Assembly: GCF_003573545.1 (NCBI RefSeq)
Contig: NZ_QWET01000001.1
Location: forward strand, 575,114 to 639,113
DNA: 64,000 nucleotides
Direction: 5' to 3'
From: Mariniphaga sediminis
GTDB taxonomy: Bacteria; Bacteroidota; Bacteroidia; Bacteroidales; Prolixibacteraceae
The notes beneath the pieces were generated by a model. The model saw only the letters and a list, made by a program, of their open reading frames with translations. It searched no databases and was not told the DNA's origin. A program made the translations under genes and the position numbers. Below are positions 35,942 through 44,951 of this stretch, one piece after another. Positions within the stretch are counted from its first letter, which is position 1. Every line of letters begins with the position of its first letter.

Positions 35942-37867
35942 CTATTTTAAAGGAAAAATTTTGTTTTTCTCCAGGTAATCCGAAATCCGATCAAGGTTGA
36001 GTTCATTTTCTTCGGGGTTAAATACGAGATTTGCATGGGCTGGTTTCTCAAATTCCAAATCAGCCCCCGGTAGGTTTTCCGTTTCGCCCTTGTCGGCTTT
36101 TTTGTACAATTCAGGTTTGTTGTTTCGGCAGTACTCCAGCGAAGCATCCATAAAAAACAGGTGAAACTTGTCTTGTCCGATAATTTCTGATACCTGTCCG
36201 CGAATGGAGTTATTTCGCGAAATAAAGGAACAGATTGTAATAATTCCCTGGTCATTAAGGATTTTACAGATATGGGCTACCCGACGCAGGTTTTCTGCCC
36301 GGTCGGCAGGTGAAAAATCCAGTTCGCGGCTAAGGCCGGGGCGCACCGAACTGCCATCCAGCAATACTACGGTGGCGCCATCATCAAATAACTTTTTTTC
36401 AAGGCTGAATGCCAGCTCATTTTTACCCGAGCCGTGTAATCCTGTGAACCAAAGGGTCATCCCTTTCTGGTTGAACCTTTTTTCTCTGCTTTCGGCGGAG
36501 ATTAACGATTTTCCTTTCCGGATTGTTTCTTTTTCAACATCGGTAATCCTCGAAGGCAGGTTTTTACTGTCGAGCTTATCAAGAATCATTCCTACGGCCA
36601 CGGTATTGTTTGTAACCGGATGTATCAATACAAAAGAACCGGTGTTCTTATTTTTTTTATACGGATCGAAAAAGAGGGGCTTGGCAGTAGTTAGCACAGC
36701 CCGGCCGATTTCATTGAGTGTGAGATTTTTTACTTCGGATTTTTCCAGTGTATTTACATCCACTTTATGGCGAATCATATCGATTCGGGCACGTGTAGTG
36801 TTGGTGGTTTGTTTCAGAAAAAACTGGGTGGAAATATCCATGGGCTCTTCATCCATCCAAACCAGCATCGCTTCGAAATGACGTTCCATGCGCGGCAGAT
36901 TATCCGGGTTGACCAGCATTTCACCACGGGAGATGTCTATTTCGTCTTCCAGCACTAGCGTAACCGATTGGGGAGGAAATGCCTGTTCCTGGTCGCCATC
37001 GTATCCCGGAATGGCCTTTACTTTTGATGTTTTGCGCGATGGCAATGCCATAATTGAATCACCCGGTTTGACAATGCCAGAGGCTACTTGTCCGGCAAAA
37101 CCGCGGAAGTCGCGATCGGGACGGAGTACATACTGCACCGGGAACCGGAAATCGTCGTAGTTGCGGTCGCTGCTAACATGCACTGCTTCCAGGAATTCAA
37201 GCATGCTTTTCCCATGGTACCAGGGCATTTTGGGTGAAAGCTCCACCACATTGTCACCTTTGAGCGCCGAAAGGGGAATGAAATTTACATCCGGGATATC
37301 AAGTTGGGTTACAAATTTTTTGTAGTCGGAACATATATCGTCGAAAATTTTTTGACTGAAATCTACCAGGTCCATTTTATTTACAGCCAACACAACATGT
37401 TTGATGCCAAGCAATGACACTAAAAAGGTGTGCCGGCGGGTTTGGGTAATTACTCCTTTGGTGGCATCGATGAGGATGATGGCCAGGTTTGCAGTGGAAC
37501 CGCCTGTAATCATGTTACGGGTGTATTGTTCGTGTCCCGGTGTGTCCGCAATAATAAACTTTCGTTTCGCTGTGGAGAAATAGCGGTAAGCCACATCTAT
37601 GGTAATTCCTTGTTCCCGTTCTGCTTTCAGTCCGTCGAGTAGCAGCGCATAGTCAATGTCTTCACCGGCATGTCCTACCCGTTTGCTGTCACGTTCCAGC
37701 GCTGCCAGCTGGTCTTCGTAAATCATTTTACTGTCGAACATCAATCGTCCGATGAGGGTCGATTTTCCATCATCAACCGAACCGGCGGTCAACAGCCGGA
37801 GCAGGTCTTTTTTCTGATCCTGATCAAGGAAAGCGCGGATGTCAAGATTGTTTGTTAGTGTTGTCAT
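35942..37867 (-). CDS. cysN: sulfate adenylyltransferase GTPase subunit fused to a degenerate APS kinase domain
   Basis: A 641-residue protein. Residues ~18-240 are the GTPase domain with G1 [12 protein letters not shown]3 ADTPGHEQY and G4 NKMD, followed by EF-Tu-like barrels to ~435. With CysD it makes adenosine 5'-phosphosulfate from ATP and sulfate. Residues ~465-641 align with APS kinase (CysC) but key positions have changed. The P-loop reads [10 protein letters not shown], with Asn where Ser/Thr normally binds Mg-ATP, and the LDGDxxR motif reads LDGSSVR. The kinase part may therefore be inactive or altered. It is flanked by the epimerase (downstream) and the four-helix-bundle gene plus cysD (upstream). 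Confidence 0.9.
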   Translation of the reverse strand: MTTLTNNLDIRAFLDQDQKKDLLRLLTAGSVDDGKSTLIGRLMFDSKMIYEDQLAALERDSKRVGHAGEDIDYALLLDGLKAEREQGITIDVAYRYFSTAKRKFIIADTPGHEQYTRNMITGGSTANLAIILIDATKGVITQTRRHTFLVSLLGIKHVVLAVNKMDLVDFSQKIFDDICSDYKKFVTQLDIPDVNFIPLSALKGDNVVELSPKMPWYHGKSMLEFLEAVHVSSDRNYDDFRFPVQYVLRPDRDFRGFAGQVASGIVKPGDSIMALPSRKTSKVKAIPGYDGDQEQAFPPQSVTLVLEDEIDISRGEMLVNPDNLPRMERHFEAMLVWMDEEPMDISTQFFLKQTTNTTRARIDMIRHKVDVNTLEKSEVKNLTLNEIGRAVLTTAKPLFFDPYKKNKNTGSFVLIHPVTNNTVAVGMILDKLDSKNLPSRITDVEKETIRKGKSLISAESREKRFNQKGMTLWFTGLHGSGKNELAFSLEKKLFDDGATVVLLDGSSVRPGLSRELDFSPADRAENLRRVAHICKILNDQGIITICSFISRNNSIRGQVSEIIGQDKFHLFFMDASLEYCRNNKPELYKKADKGETENLPGADLEFEKPAHANLVFNPEENELNLDRISDYLEKNKIFPLK

Positions 37868-37876
37868 TGTTATTTT

Positions 37877-37918
37877 GTTGCTGGTTATTTGTTACTTGTT
37901 GCTTGTTGTTGGTTGCTG
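37877..37918 (+). repeat. heptamer array downstream of the four-helix-bundle gene
   Basis: Six tandem 7-mers of consensus GTTRYTK (GTTGCTG, GTTATTT, GTTACTT, GTTGCTT, GTTGTTG, GTTGCTG) run in phase; a seventh degenerate unit overlaps the gene's stop codon. The same heptamers appear in the opposite orientation on the other side of the gene (38347-38382). Confidence 0.8.
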
Positions 37919-37919
37919 G

Positions 37920-38291
37920 TTAGGTTTTCCAACTCTTTTCCACATACTGTATAAACTTGTATATTTTCATTCCGAGAATTTCATATCCTTCGGCTAGTTC
38001 GTTCCATCCTTTTTTATCAGGATAAAGGGCAACGATAGTTTTTATTTGATTTGCGCATTCATCATTTGATGCCTGAGCGTAAATTAGAAATTTTGTAAAA
38101 TCGGCCTTGTAGCGTCTTCTTCCATATCCTTCTACAATCTGATCTTTTATACTTTTAGATGATCGTCTTACTTGAGCACCCTGTTCATACAATTCAAAAT
38201 GTGGCAATTCAAGACTAAGCTTATGAACTTTTAATGAGAGTTCAAATGCTATTTTGTAAATATCTAAGTCTTTGTAACTCCCCATTTTCAC
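37920..38291 (-). CDS. four-helix-bundle protein (23S rRNA intervening-sequence type)
   Basis: A 123-residue helical protein: SYKDLDIYKIAFELSLKVHK at the start and RRSSKSIKDQIVEGYGRR in the middle, with KFLIYAQASNDECANQI after it. This is the four-helix-bundle family first noticed in intervening sequences of 23S rRNA genes (TIGR02436 type). Function unknown; a nucleic-acid-related role is suspected. Here it interrupts the cysD-cysN pair and is framed by inverted heptamer arrays, which suggests that the gene plus repeats moved in as a unit. Confidence 0.88.
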   Translation of the reverse strand: MKMGSYKDLDIYKIAFELSLKVHKLSLELPHFELYEQGAQVRRSSKSIKDQIVEGYGRRRYKADFTKFLIYAQASNDECANQIKTIVALYPDKKGWNELAEGYEILGMKIYKFIQYVEKSWKT

Positions 38292-38346
38292 TATTTGTGG
38301 TTTTCAAATATTAACCTTTTCATAGATTTATTGTATAGCCTTTTAC

Positions 38347-38382
38347 CAGTAAACGAGTAACCGGCAACCAGTAACAAGTAAC
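38347..38382 (-). repeat. inverted heptamer array upstream of the four-helix-bundle gene
   Basis: Read on the minus strand, units GTTACTT, GTTACTG, GTTGCCG, GTTACTC and an 8-mer GTTTACTG follow in tandem. They match the GTTRYTK units at 37877-37918 but point the opposite way, so the two arrays can pair and enclose the gene in a stem. Confidence 0.8.
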
Positions 38383-38395
38383 ACGCAGACAACCT

Positions 38396-39304
38396 CTAGA
38401 AATATCCTTCTCTTTTCTTTTGTTCCATGCTGGCTTCCTGGTCGAAGTCTATGACACGGGTGGTGCGTTCTGAAACAGTGACCGTCATCATTTCCTCTAC
38501 TATTTTTTCAATGGTGTCGGCTTCTGATTCTACGGCTCCTGTGAGCGGATAACAGCCAAGGGTGCGGAAGCGAACTTTCCGCATTTGAGCTTTTTCTACC
38601 AATTCTTTAGGCATCCGGTCGTCATCTGCCATAATCAGGTTACCATCCATTTCAACAATGGGCCGTTCTTTGGAGAAATAAAGCGGCACGATGGGGATTT
38701 CTTCCAGCCTGATATATTGCCAGATGTCCAGTTCAGTCCAGTTACTGAGGGGGAATACCCGAATCGATTCTCCTTTATGAACGCGGGCATTGTAAATATT
38801 CCACAATTCGGGGCGCTGGTTTTTCGGATCCCATTGGTGAAATTTATCGCGGAATGAAAAAATACGTTCTTTGGCGCGTGATTTTTCTTCATCCCGTCGG
38901 GCACCGCCAAATGCAGCGTCAAATTTATACTTGCTGAGTCCTTCAAGCAGCGCCTGTGTTTTCATTACATCGGTATGCACTTTGCTTCCGTGGGAAAACG
39001 GGCCAATACCGCTTTCGAACCCTTTTTTATTATAATGGACGATCAGATCCCACCCTTTTTCTTTTGCATAATTATCCCTGAATTCTATCATTTCACGGAA
39101 CTTCCATTTGGAGTCGATGTGCATGAGTGGGAACGGCACCTTGCCAGGGTAGAATGCTTTTTCGGCCAGCCGCACCATTACAGATGAGTCTTTTCCGATA
39201 GAATAAAGCATTACGGGGTTCTCAAACTCGGCCGCCACTTCACGGATAATATGAATGGCTTCGGCCTCAAGCTCACGCAGGTTTGTTAAACTGTATTCCT
39301 TCAT
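38396..39304 (-). CDS. cysD: sulfate adenylyltransferase subunit 2
   Basis: A 302-residue ATP-PP-loop enzyme. The PP-loop reads [19 protein letters not shown] (residues ~34-52). [20 protein letters not shown] and [15 protein letters not shown] are strongly conserved CysD segments, and the C-terminus ([10 protein letters not shown]) is typical. It catalyses sulfate activation to APS with CysN. Normally cysD and cysN adjoin; here about 530 bases holding the four-helix-bundle gene separate them. A -7-like box is present upstream at 39416-39423. Confidence 0.96.
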   Translation of the reverse strand: MKEYSLTNLRELEAEAIHIIREVAAEFENPVMLYSIGKDSSVMVRLAEKAFYPGKVPFPLMHIDSKWKFREMIEFRDNYAKEKGWDLIVHYNKKGFESGIGPFSHGSKVHTDVMKTQALLEGLSKYKFDAAFGGARRDEEKSRAKERIFSFRDKFHQWDPKNQRPELWNIYNARVHKGESIRVFPLSNWTELDIWQYIRLEEIPIVPLYFSKERPIVEMDGNLIMADDDRMPKELVEKAQMRKVRFRTLGCYPLTGAVESEADTIEKIVEEMMTVTVSERTTRVIDFDQEASMEQKKREGYF

Positions 39305-39689
39305 GAATCTGAATAAAATATTCTACTTTCTTGAGTAACTTCTGTGAATGTAATTTTTTCTGTTACTTTATTTACAAACAATTTTTCCGGTATTTTGTCA
39401 GGCAAAATTGAAGGGCAAAGATAATACTATTCACCAAAGAAGTAGTTTTGCCATTTTGCAAATACCGGAAACATCCGTAAACGGGCAAAACGTTTCATCT
39501 ATTTTTTTGTTCATGTATAATCTGTTTTTGGTTGATTCAAATTGGTCAAAAAAGGAAGTACAGAATTTTAAAAATGTAAAAGACCGGGAGATGCAGACCT
39601 CGCTTTATGTATGAAAAATTTAGAATCAGTATAAGGAATTAAAGTATGAAGTTTCTGCATGAAATGACTCCCGATCTTACTATTTTTAT
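39305..39689. other. intergenic region upstream of cysD
   Basis: A 385-base spacer between two minus-strand genes. It includes the TATCTTTG box (minus strand) at 39416-39423. The open frame at 39408-39614 on the plus strand looks non-coding. Confidence 0.55.
39416..39423 (-). promoter_or_regulatory. -7 promoter box for the cys operon (TATCTTTG)
   Basis: On the minus strand TATCTTTG matches the Bacteroidota -7 consensus, 112 bases upstream of the cysD start. No clear -33 element at standard spacing. Confidence 0.4.
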
Positions 39690-41639
39690 TTATATAAAAT
39701 GATTGTTTTGTTCGTAATCTTCAATTTGGCTGAACGAGTACTGATAGCTCATCGGAATAATCTCGTTATACTCTTCCAACGTTGCATTTGACAGGCATGC
39801 ATCAATTATCCGTTTACCTGTTCTGTATAAGTCTTCCTTTAAATATTTTTGCAGCTCTTTTTTGAAAAAATCCTGTAATATTTCCGCGCCGGCATCATAA
39901 CCGTCTGTACCCACTTCTATCTGATTATAAACCTTCAGAAAGCGTGTAGGAATTTTCGAGCTTTCAATCGTAAGGTAGTTTAATTCGTAACCCAGCAAGC
40001 TGCATCTCGCAGGCTGGAACTGATCACTTCTTAACCTTGCCACCCCACGCCGGGTTAAATATTCACGCATCAGGAGCTGAGGTCTAAACCCAACTTGCCA
40101 GACTCCAATATTTTGATTCGGAACCAGGGTAAAGGTGGTTCTTGGTGTTTTAACAATCTGGTCGAGCAGCAAATTGGCATGTGTAACACGTTTCCCGGTA
40201 GCAAAAGGCCAGTAAGAACCAACCCCCTCGCTTTCCATGGCGCCTGTGCCAACAATGCTTGGGTTGTTGTGCCCCCTGGGAGATACAAGTCTCCAAAGCC
40301 AGGCAAGCGCCGGGGGTAAAATGTGGAACAATCCGACAATCCCGTAAGATGGATTTTCCCTGCTGCACATTGGCGTTCTGATACCAAAGCTTCTGATGTC
40401 TACCCCAACCGGATGGTTTACAATGTTTTTTACGTTGCTGCGGGGCAGGATTACCCTGGGGTTGGGGCATGGCTTGCCGGGCTCGTCCATGATATGGTCC
40501 CAAATGAGGGCCGTTGATTGTGGAACCGTATCGATATTCAGGAAAAGTAACTGTTTATCCGGGGAAATGGTTGCCTTTTCAAGGTGCGGATCGTCGCCGT
40601 ATTCTTTCACGCTGTCAACCCGAACAAACCAGGCATTTTCGGCATCCAGAATGTACAGTTTACCATTTTTCTTTTGCTGGGAAGGGTGGCACAGGGCCAT
40701 ATCGTCAGCTACTGCCCTGAAAGAACAAAACCTGGGAATACTGATGAACCTTTCTTCCCCGTTAACCCTGTTTCTTCCAATCAGTACACGGCCGTCCACT
40801 TCCCGGATAATGTGCTGGTGCAATTCACTTTTTCCACCTCCGCTGGCTCCTTCGTGCATAAAGGTAGTGATGTTATCGTAGGGGCTGATCGACTGGACGG
40901 CAGAACAGTGTGCCGTAATCCATCCTTCCTTTTCACCCTGGGTGAGTAGTACTCCGTAAAGTCCTTTTTTTGCACTTGGCCCGGGATAAAGATTGTAGGC
41001 ATAAAGTTCATGCACATTGGCTGTGCGGTTATGTACAACTACCTGTTTGCCATCGAAATGGGTGTGGCGGAATACCGGTGCAACAAAAATAACTGATTTG
41101 ACTTCTGTCTTTTCTTCCAAATCCTGCGGCGCCAGAATTTGTTGTAACATCGACAGGCCCATTGCAAAAAAAGCTGCGTTGGCCGGGGCAATGGCTATGC
41201 CGACAGAACCGATGTTCTCCCTTCCGGCAAAATAGAAAAAACAAGCCAGATCCTGTTTTTTAAGCCAATCAAAGGTCTCCTCCTGAATAGAAGAAAAAGT
41301 AAATCCATACTTTTCGCTGAAATGTTTTTTATCGGTGGGAAGGTCGTCCGCAATGGACATTGTTCCGGGGTCCCGCCGTCTCATGTAGGGTTCGGTGTAA
41401 TTTGCCGAAATACCGTTTTTCACCCGGTGAACCACCGCTTCAGTATATTCCCCTTTGCCGGGGATATCATACTTTACAAAGAATTCATTGTTTTGTTTGC
41501 CGTTGGTAGATGCATCGGCAAGTTCATCGGTTGTATTGAAAACCGTAAGGCTTTTGCACTCCTTCAATACATCCGTTACATTACCGGGCAATTGAATATT
41601 TTTTTCTGATAAAATTTTAAATAAACTGTCCATAACCAT
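39690..41639 (-). CDS. DUF4914-like P-loop protein (PEPCK-like)
   Basis: A 649-residue cytoplasmic protein. A Walker-A-like motif EGASGGGKSELHQHI lies near residues ~262-276, reminiscent of the kinase loop of phosphoenolpyruvate carboxykinases. Other conserved-looking stretches are HTHFDGKQVVVHNRTANVHE, FVRVDSVKEYGDDPHLEKAT and GTGAMESEGVGSYWPFATGK. The pattern fits the DUF4914 family of Bacteroidota and Firmicutes, whose reaction is unknown; nucleotide-dependent chemistry on a carboxylic acid is a guess. It lies downstream of an HTH-cupin gene and a CTTAAT palindrome that may control it. Family name from memory. Confidence 0.65.
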   Translation of the reverse strand: MVMDSLFKILSEKNIQLPGNVTDVLKECKSLTVFNTTDELADASTNGKQNNEFFVKYDIPGKGEYTEAVVHRVKNGISANYTEPYMRRRDPGTMSIADDLPTDKKHFSEKYGFTFSSIQEETFDWLKKQDLACFFYFAGRENIGSVGIAIAPANAAFFAMGLSMLQQILAPQDLEEKTEVKSVIFVAPVFRHTHFDGKQVVVHNRTANVHELYAYNLYPGPSAKKGLYGVLLTQGEKEGWITAHCSAVQSISPYDNITTFMHEGASGGGKSELHQHIIREVDGRVLIGRNRVNGEERFISIPRFCSFRAVADDMALCHPSQQKKNGKLYILDAENAWFVRVDSVKEYGDDPHLEKATISPDKQLLFLNIDTVPQSTALIWDHIMDEPGKPCPNPRVILPRSNVKNIVNHPVGVDIRSFGIRTPMCSRENPSYGIVGLFHILPPALAWLWRLVSPRGHNNPSIVGTGAMESEGVGSYWPFATGKRVTHANLLLDQIVKTPRTTFTLVPNQNIGVWQVGFRPQLLMREYLTRRGVARLRSDQFQPARCSLLGYELNYLTIESSKIPTRFLKVYNQIEVGTDGYDAGAEILQDFFKKELQKYLKEDLYRTGKRIIDACLSNATLEEYNEIIPMSYQYSFSQIEDYEQNNHFI

Positions 41640-41740
41640 CTTTTATTCTGTTTTAGTGTAACATGCCCGATGAAATATTGTTTCGTGCGGTATTACAACG
41701 GAACAAAAGTATTGTTTTGTGGTTAACTATTGAAGGAGTA

Positions 41741-41786
41741 CTTAATTTTGATTAAGAATGGTTAAAAAAATTAATAAATACTTAAT
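41741..41786. promoter_or_regulatory. possible operator: CTTAAT palindrome plus extra half-site
   Basis: CTTAATTTTGATTAAG (41741-41756) is a palindrome with 6-base arms, and a further CTTAAT half-site lies at 41781-41786. The sites are about 100 bases upstream of the P-loop gene start and just below the HTH-cupin regulator gene. A regulator site is plausible but unproven in this AT-rich spacer. Confidence 0.3.
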
Positions 41787-41805
41787 CAACCTACAGGTCT
41801 TTTTC

Positions 41806-42357
41806 TTACCCTTCCGGAGGAGTGATTATCCAGATTACCTGGGAGTTGCCTTGTGAAATGTTACGCGCAAGATGGTGACTTGCTGAGTTAAAATAAAAAC
41901 TGTCATGTTTTTCCAGAATATAGCTTTTGTCATCCAGTGTAAATTCTATTTTTCCATTTAAAACAAAACAGAATTCCTGCCCCGGATGAATTTTCATAAT
42001 TCCTTCCGAGCTGGCACCTTTTTCGAATTCTACCAGGAAAGTCTCCATTTGTTTCCCGTTTCCGTGATTCGACAAAAGATACAACGTAGCGCCGGAATCG
42101 TTTCTTTCCACAAAGCTTTTCTTGTTGAACTTAACCAGGGGGTTTTTGGTCAAAATTTCATTTTCGCCAATTAACTCGCCAACTGTTGTGTATAGGCTGT
42201 CAGCTATTGATTTGAGGGTTAGGACAGAAGGAAATGCTTTGGCTTTCTCAATTTGCGACAGTGCACTTGAACTTATACCCACCTTTCGGGCAAGTTCGTT
42301 CAGTTGCATGTGTAAACTTTCTCTTTTGCGCTTTATCCGTTCCCCCAAGCGTTTCAT
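41806..42357 (-). CDS. HTH-cupin transcriptional regulator (XRE family)
   Basis: A 183-residue regulator. Residues ~5-60 form an XRE-type helix-turn-helix (LNELARKVGISSSALSQIEK). Residues ~105-183 form a small cupin barrel (IHPGQEFCFVLNGKIEFTLD, then FNSASHHLARN) likely to bind a metal-dependent effector. Such regulators often control amine, amino-acid or organic-acid metabolism. It is divergent from the beta-helix/glmS genes and upstream of the P-loop gene, its most likely target. Confidence 0.88.
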   Translation of the reverse strand: MKRLGERIKRKRESLHMQLNELARKVGISSSALSQIEKAKAFPSVLTLKSIADSLYTTVGELIGENEILTKNPLVKFNKKSFVERNDSGATLYLLSNHGNGKQMETFLVEFEKGASSEGIMKIHPGQEFCFVLNGKIEFTLDDKSYILEKHDSFYFNSASHHLARNISQGNSQVIWIITPPEG

Positions 42358-42883
42358 AAAATTGTCTTTAAAAGAGGTAAAAATAATGATTATTCACTAT
42401 GACCCGAAAAAAAATAAAGTAATATTTAATGTTTTAAATACTACTTATTTTTAATCTTCCGGATTACAAATAGCTATTTGTTTCGTTCCGGTACAATCTG
42501 ACAGAACTGTTTTATTTTTTGAGGTATAATTTTTCAAAAGAAACTTCTGCATACAACCAACATATTTTGCATTTGTCCATAATCAGAACGGGCAAAGAGG
42601 AGAGAGGTTAAAGGAGCAGCTTGTCTACTTTGGGACAGGAATGCGGAAGAAATACTACAATATTGTTTCCGGGATGGAGCGTCTTTAGCATTTATGATAA
42701 GTTTTTTTTATTGATTTTCAACTTTTTTGTTATGTTTTAATATGTAATTAATATGTTATTATATAACTATATAATTAATACTTGATATGTTTATTATTTA
42801 TTCATTCATGTTTTTGTTAGGTTAAAAAGACTCGATTCTCTTTTTTTGCATCGTATCTTTGAAATTACAAAAACACAAAGAGT
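42358..42883. other. divergent AT-rich intergenic region
   Basis: A 526-base spacer between the HTH-cupin gene and the beta-helix gene. A plus-strand -7 box (TATCTTTG) lies at 42854-42861, about 23 bases before the ATG at 42884. A very AT-rich tract (~42720-42800) precedes it. I see no gene here. Confidence 0.55.
42854..42861 (+). promoter_or_regulatory. -7 promoter box (TATCTTTG)
   Basis: TATCTTTG matches the TAnnTTTG consensus 23 bases before the ATG of the DUF4954-like gene, which implies a short leader. The -33 element is not evident. Confidence 0.45.
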
Positions 42884-44911
42884 ATGGCTCGATCCACAGA
42901 AAAAGAATTTTACAGGCCTTTGAGCGACGAGGAAATAGGGCAGTTGGTTTACCAGGGATGTTCCTCGCCCGACTGGAACCTGGTGAAAGTTTCTCCAGAC
43001 TTCACTCCTGATAACATCGAAAACTCCAAATTTACCGGTCATATCCGTTTGAACAGTTTCAACCGAACGGTAAATTTGGTAGGCGGAATTACTTTTCATA
43101 CTGGCATTTATAATGCCTGGCTTCACAACTGTGAAGTAGGAAAGGACGCACTTATTCATAATGTGAGGAGTTACATTGCCAATTATAAAATTGAGGAACA
43201 AGTAATTATCCATAATGTAACCACGATTGCTGTGGATGGGGAGACTTCCTTTGGGAACGGTGTGAATGTAGAGGCAATTAACGAAGACGGAGGACGCGCG
43301 GTTCCCATTTATGATTTTCTTTCCACGCACGTGGCATATATTATGGCACTTTACCGTCACCGGCCCGGTGTGGTTCTGGCCTTAAAAAACATGGTAGAAT
43401 CTTATACTGAAAGCGTAAAAAGCAGCACGGGTGTTGTCGGTGCCTATTCAAAAATATTAAACTGTAATACCGTCCTGAATGTGAAGGTGGGGCCGGCTAC
43501 TACGATAGATGGTGGTAAAAAGTTGAAGAACGGGAGCATTAACAGTACTCTTGAAGCCCCGGTGATGATTGGAGAAGGAGTTATCATGGACGATTTCATT
43601 GTTTGCTCGGGTACCCGGATTACCGATGCCACTCTTCTTTCAAAATGTTTTGTGGGGCAGGGGTGTATTCTCGACAAACACTATTCGGCGTTCAACTCAT
43701 TGTTTTTTGCCAACTGCCAGGGATTTCACGGTGAGGCCTGTTCCATCTTTGCCGGGCCATACACGGTTACCCACCATAAATCAACACTGCTTATTGCCGG
43801 TATGTTTTCTTTTATGAATGCCGGCAGCGGCTCCAACCAAAGCAACCATATGTATAAGCTGGGGCCTATCCACCAGGGGATTTTGGAACGGGGAGCAAAA
43901 ACTACCAGCGATTCCTACCTCTTGTGGCCGTCGCATATTGGCGCCTTTTCATTGGTTATGGGCCGTCATTACAAACATTGTGATACCGCTGATTTTCCTT
44001 TTTCTTATTTGATTGAAAGCAAAGACGAAAGTATCCTGGTTCCGGCTATTAACCTGAAAAGCATTGGTACGGTGCGGGATACCCAGAAATGGCCACGACG
44101 TGATAACCGGAAAGATTCTAATTTACTCGACCTGATCAATTTTAATTTGCTTAGTCCTTACACTATTCAAAAGATGGTGAACGGTCTTAAAAAGCTTCAG
44201 GCCATCCGTAAATCATCAGGAGAATTTGCCAGGGAATACAGTTATGACAAAATGAAAATTGAGAAACGGGCGCTCGAACGTGGTATTGTTTTGTATGAAA
44301 TGGCAGTCTGGAAGTTTTTAGGCAATTCGCTCATTACCCGCCTGCAGGGAACTGAATACGCTTCGAACAAGGAAATCCGAAAAACATTACAACCGGATAC
44401 TACACTGGGAAAAGGATACTGGGTCGATCTTTCCGGCCTGCTTTGCCCGTTTGAAGCGCTCGATAAATTGCTTCGCTCCGTGGAAGATGGAGAAACAACT
44501 ACCCTTGAAGAGGTGAATGCGGCATTGATTGCCCTTCATAAAAATTATTACAATTACGAATGGACCTGGGCGGTAGATGTTTTACAGAAATTTTGTAATA
44601 AAAAGCTTGATGAGTTCACGGCGGAGGATGTAATTGATGTGGTGGAAAAATGGAAAAAGAGTGTCCTTGAAATTGACCGCCTCCTGTACGAAGATGCCAA
44701 AAAAGAGTTTTCACTGACTAAAATGACCGGATTTGGTGTGGACGGACAAAACGGCGCGCGCGAACTCGACTTTGCAGAGGTGCGCGGAGATTTCGAAAAA
44801 AACGAAACGGTAAAGGCCATTCATGTGCATATGCAAAACAAGGAAAACCTCGGGAATGAACTCATCGGAAGAATGAAAAAAACAATGCGCAGGGAAGTAA
44901 CGGCAAATTGA
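42884..44911 (+). CDS. DUF4954-like left-handed beta-helix protein
   Basis: A 675-residue cytoplasmic protein beginning EKEFYRPLSDEEIGQLVYQG. Residues ~50-330 carry hexapeptide-like repeats (TGIYNAWLHNCEVGKDALIH, then NVRSYIANYKIEEQVIIHNV, then FIVCSGTRITDATLLSKCFV), typical of left-handed beta-helix acyltransferases and nucleotidyltransferases. The rest (~400-675) is helical and includes LLDLINFNLLSPYTIQKMVN. This matches the DUF4954 family, common in Bacteroidota and of unknown function. glmS follows after 40 bases in the same direction, so a role in amino-sugar or envelope precursor metabolism is suggested by context. Confidence 0.72.
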   Translation: MARSTEKEFYRPLSDEEIGQLVYQGCSSPDWNLVKVSPDFTPDNIENSKFTGHIRLNSFNRTVNLVGGITFHTGIYNAWLHNCEVGKDALIHNVRSYIANYKIEEQVIIHNVTTIAVDGETSFGNGVNVEAINEDGGRAVPIYDFLSTHVAYIMALYRHRPGVVLALKNMVESYTESVKSSTGVVGAYSKILNCNTVLNVKVGPATTIDGGKKLKNGSINSTLEAPVMIGEGVIMDDFIVCSGTRITDATLLSKCFVGQGCILDKHYSAFNSLFFANCQGFHGEACSIFAGPYTVTHHKSTLLIAGMFSFMNAGSGSNQSNHMYKLGPIHQGILERGAKTTSDSYLLWPSHIGAFSLVMGRHYKHCDTADFPFSYLIESKDESILVPAINLKSIGTVRDTQKWPRRDNRKDSNLLDLINFNLLSPYTIQKMVNGLKKLQAIRKSSGEFAREYSYDKMKIEKRALERGIVLYEMAVWKFLGNSLITRLQGTEYASNKEIRKTLQPDTTLGKGYWVDLSGLLCPFEALDKLLRSVEDGETTTLEEVNAALIALHKNYYNYEWTWAVDVLQKFCNKKLDEFTAEDVIDVVEKWKKSVLEIDRLLYEDAKKEFSLTKMTGFGVDGQNGARELDFAEVRGDFEKNETVKAIHVHMQNKENLGNELIGRMKKTMRREVTAN

Positions 44912-44951
44912 ACCAGAGCCCCAAACTTTTAACATTTTATTTCTCAAAGAT

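Noticed and set aside
37877..38382. CRISPR-like array
   Set aside because: The units are 7-base tandem repeats without spacers and in inverted orientation; no cas genes nearby.
42806..43360. 184-codon minus-strand frame
   Set aside because: Mostly antisense to the start of the well-supported DUF4954-like gene; product has no protein-like pattern.
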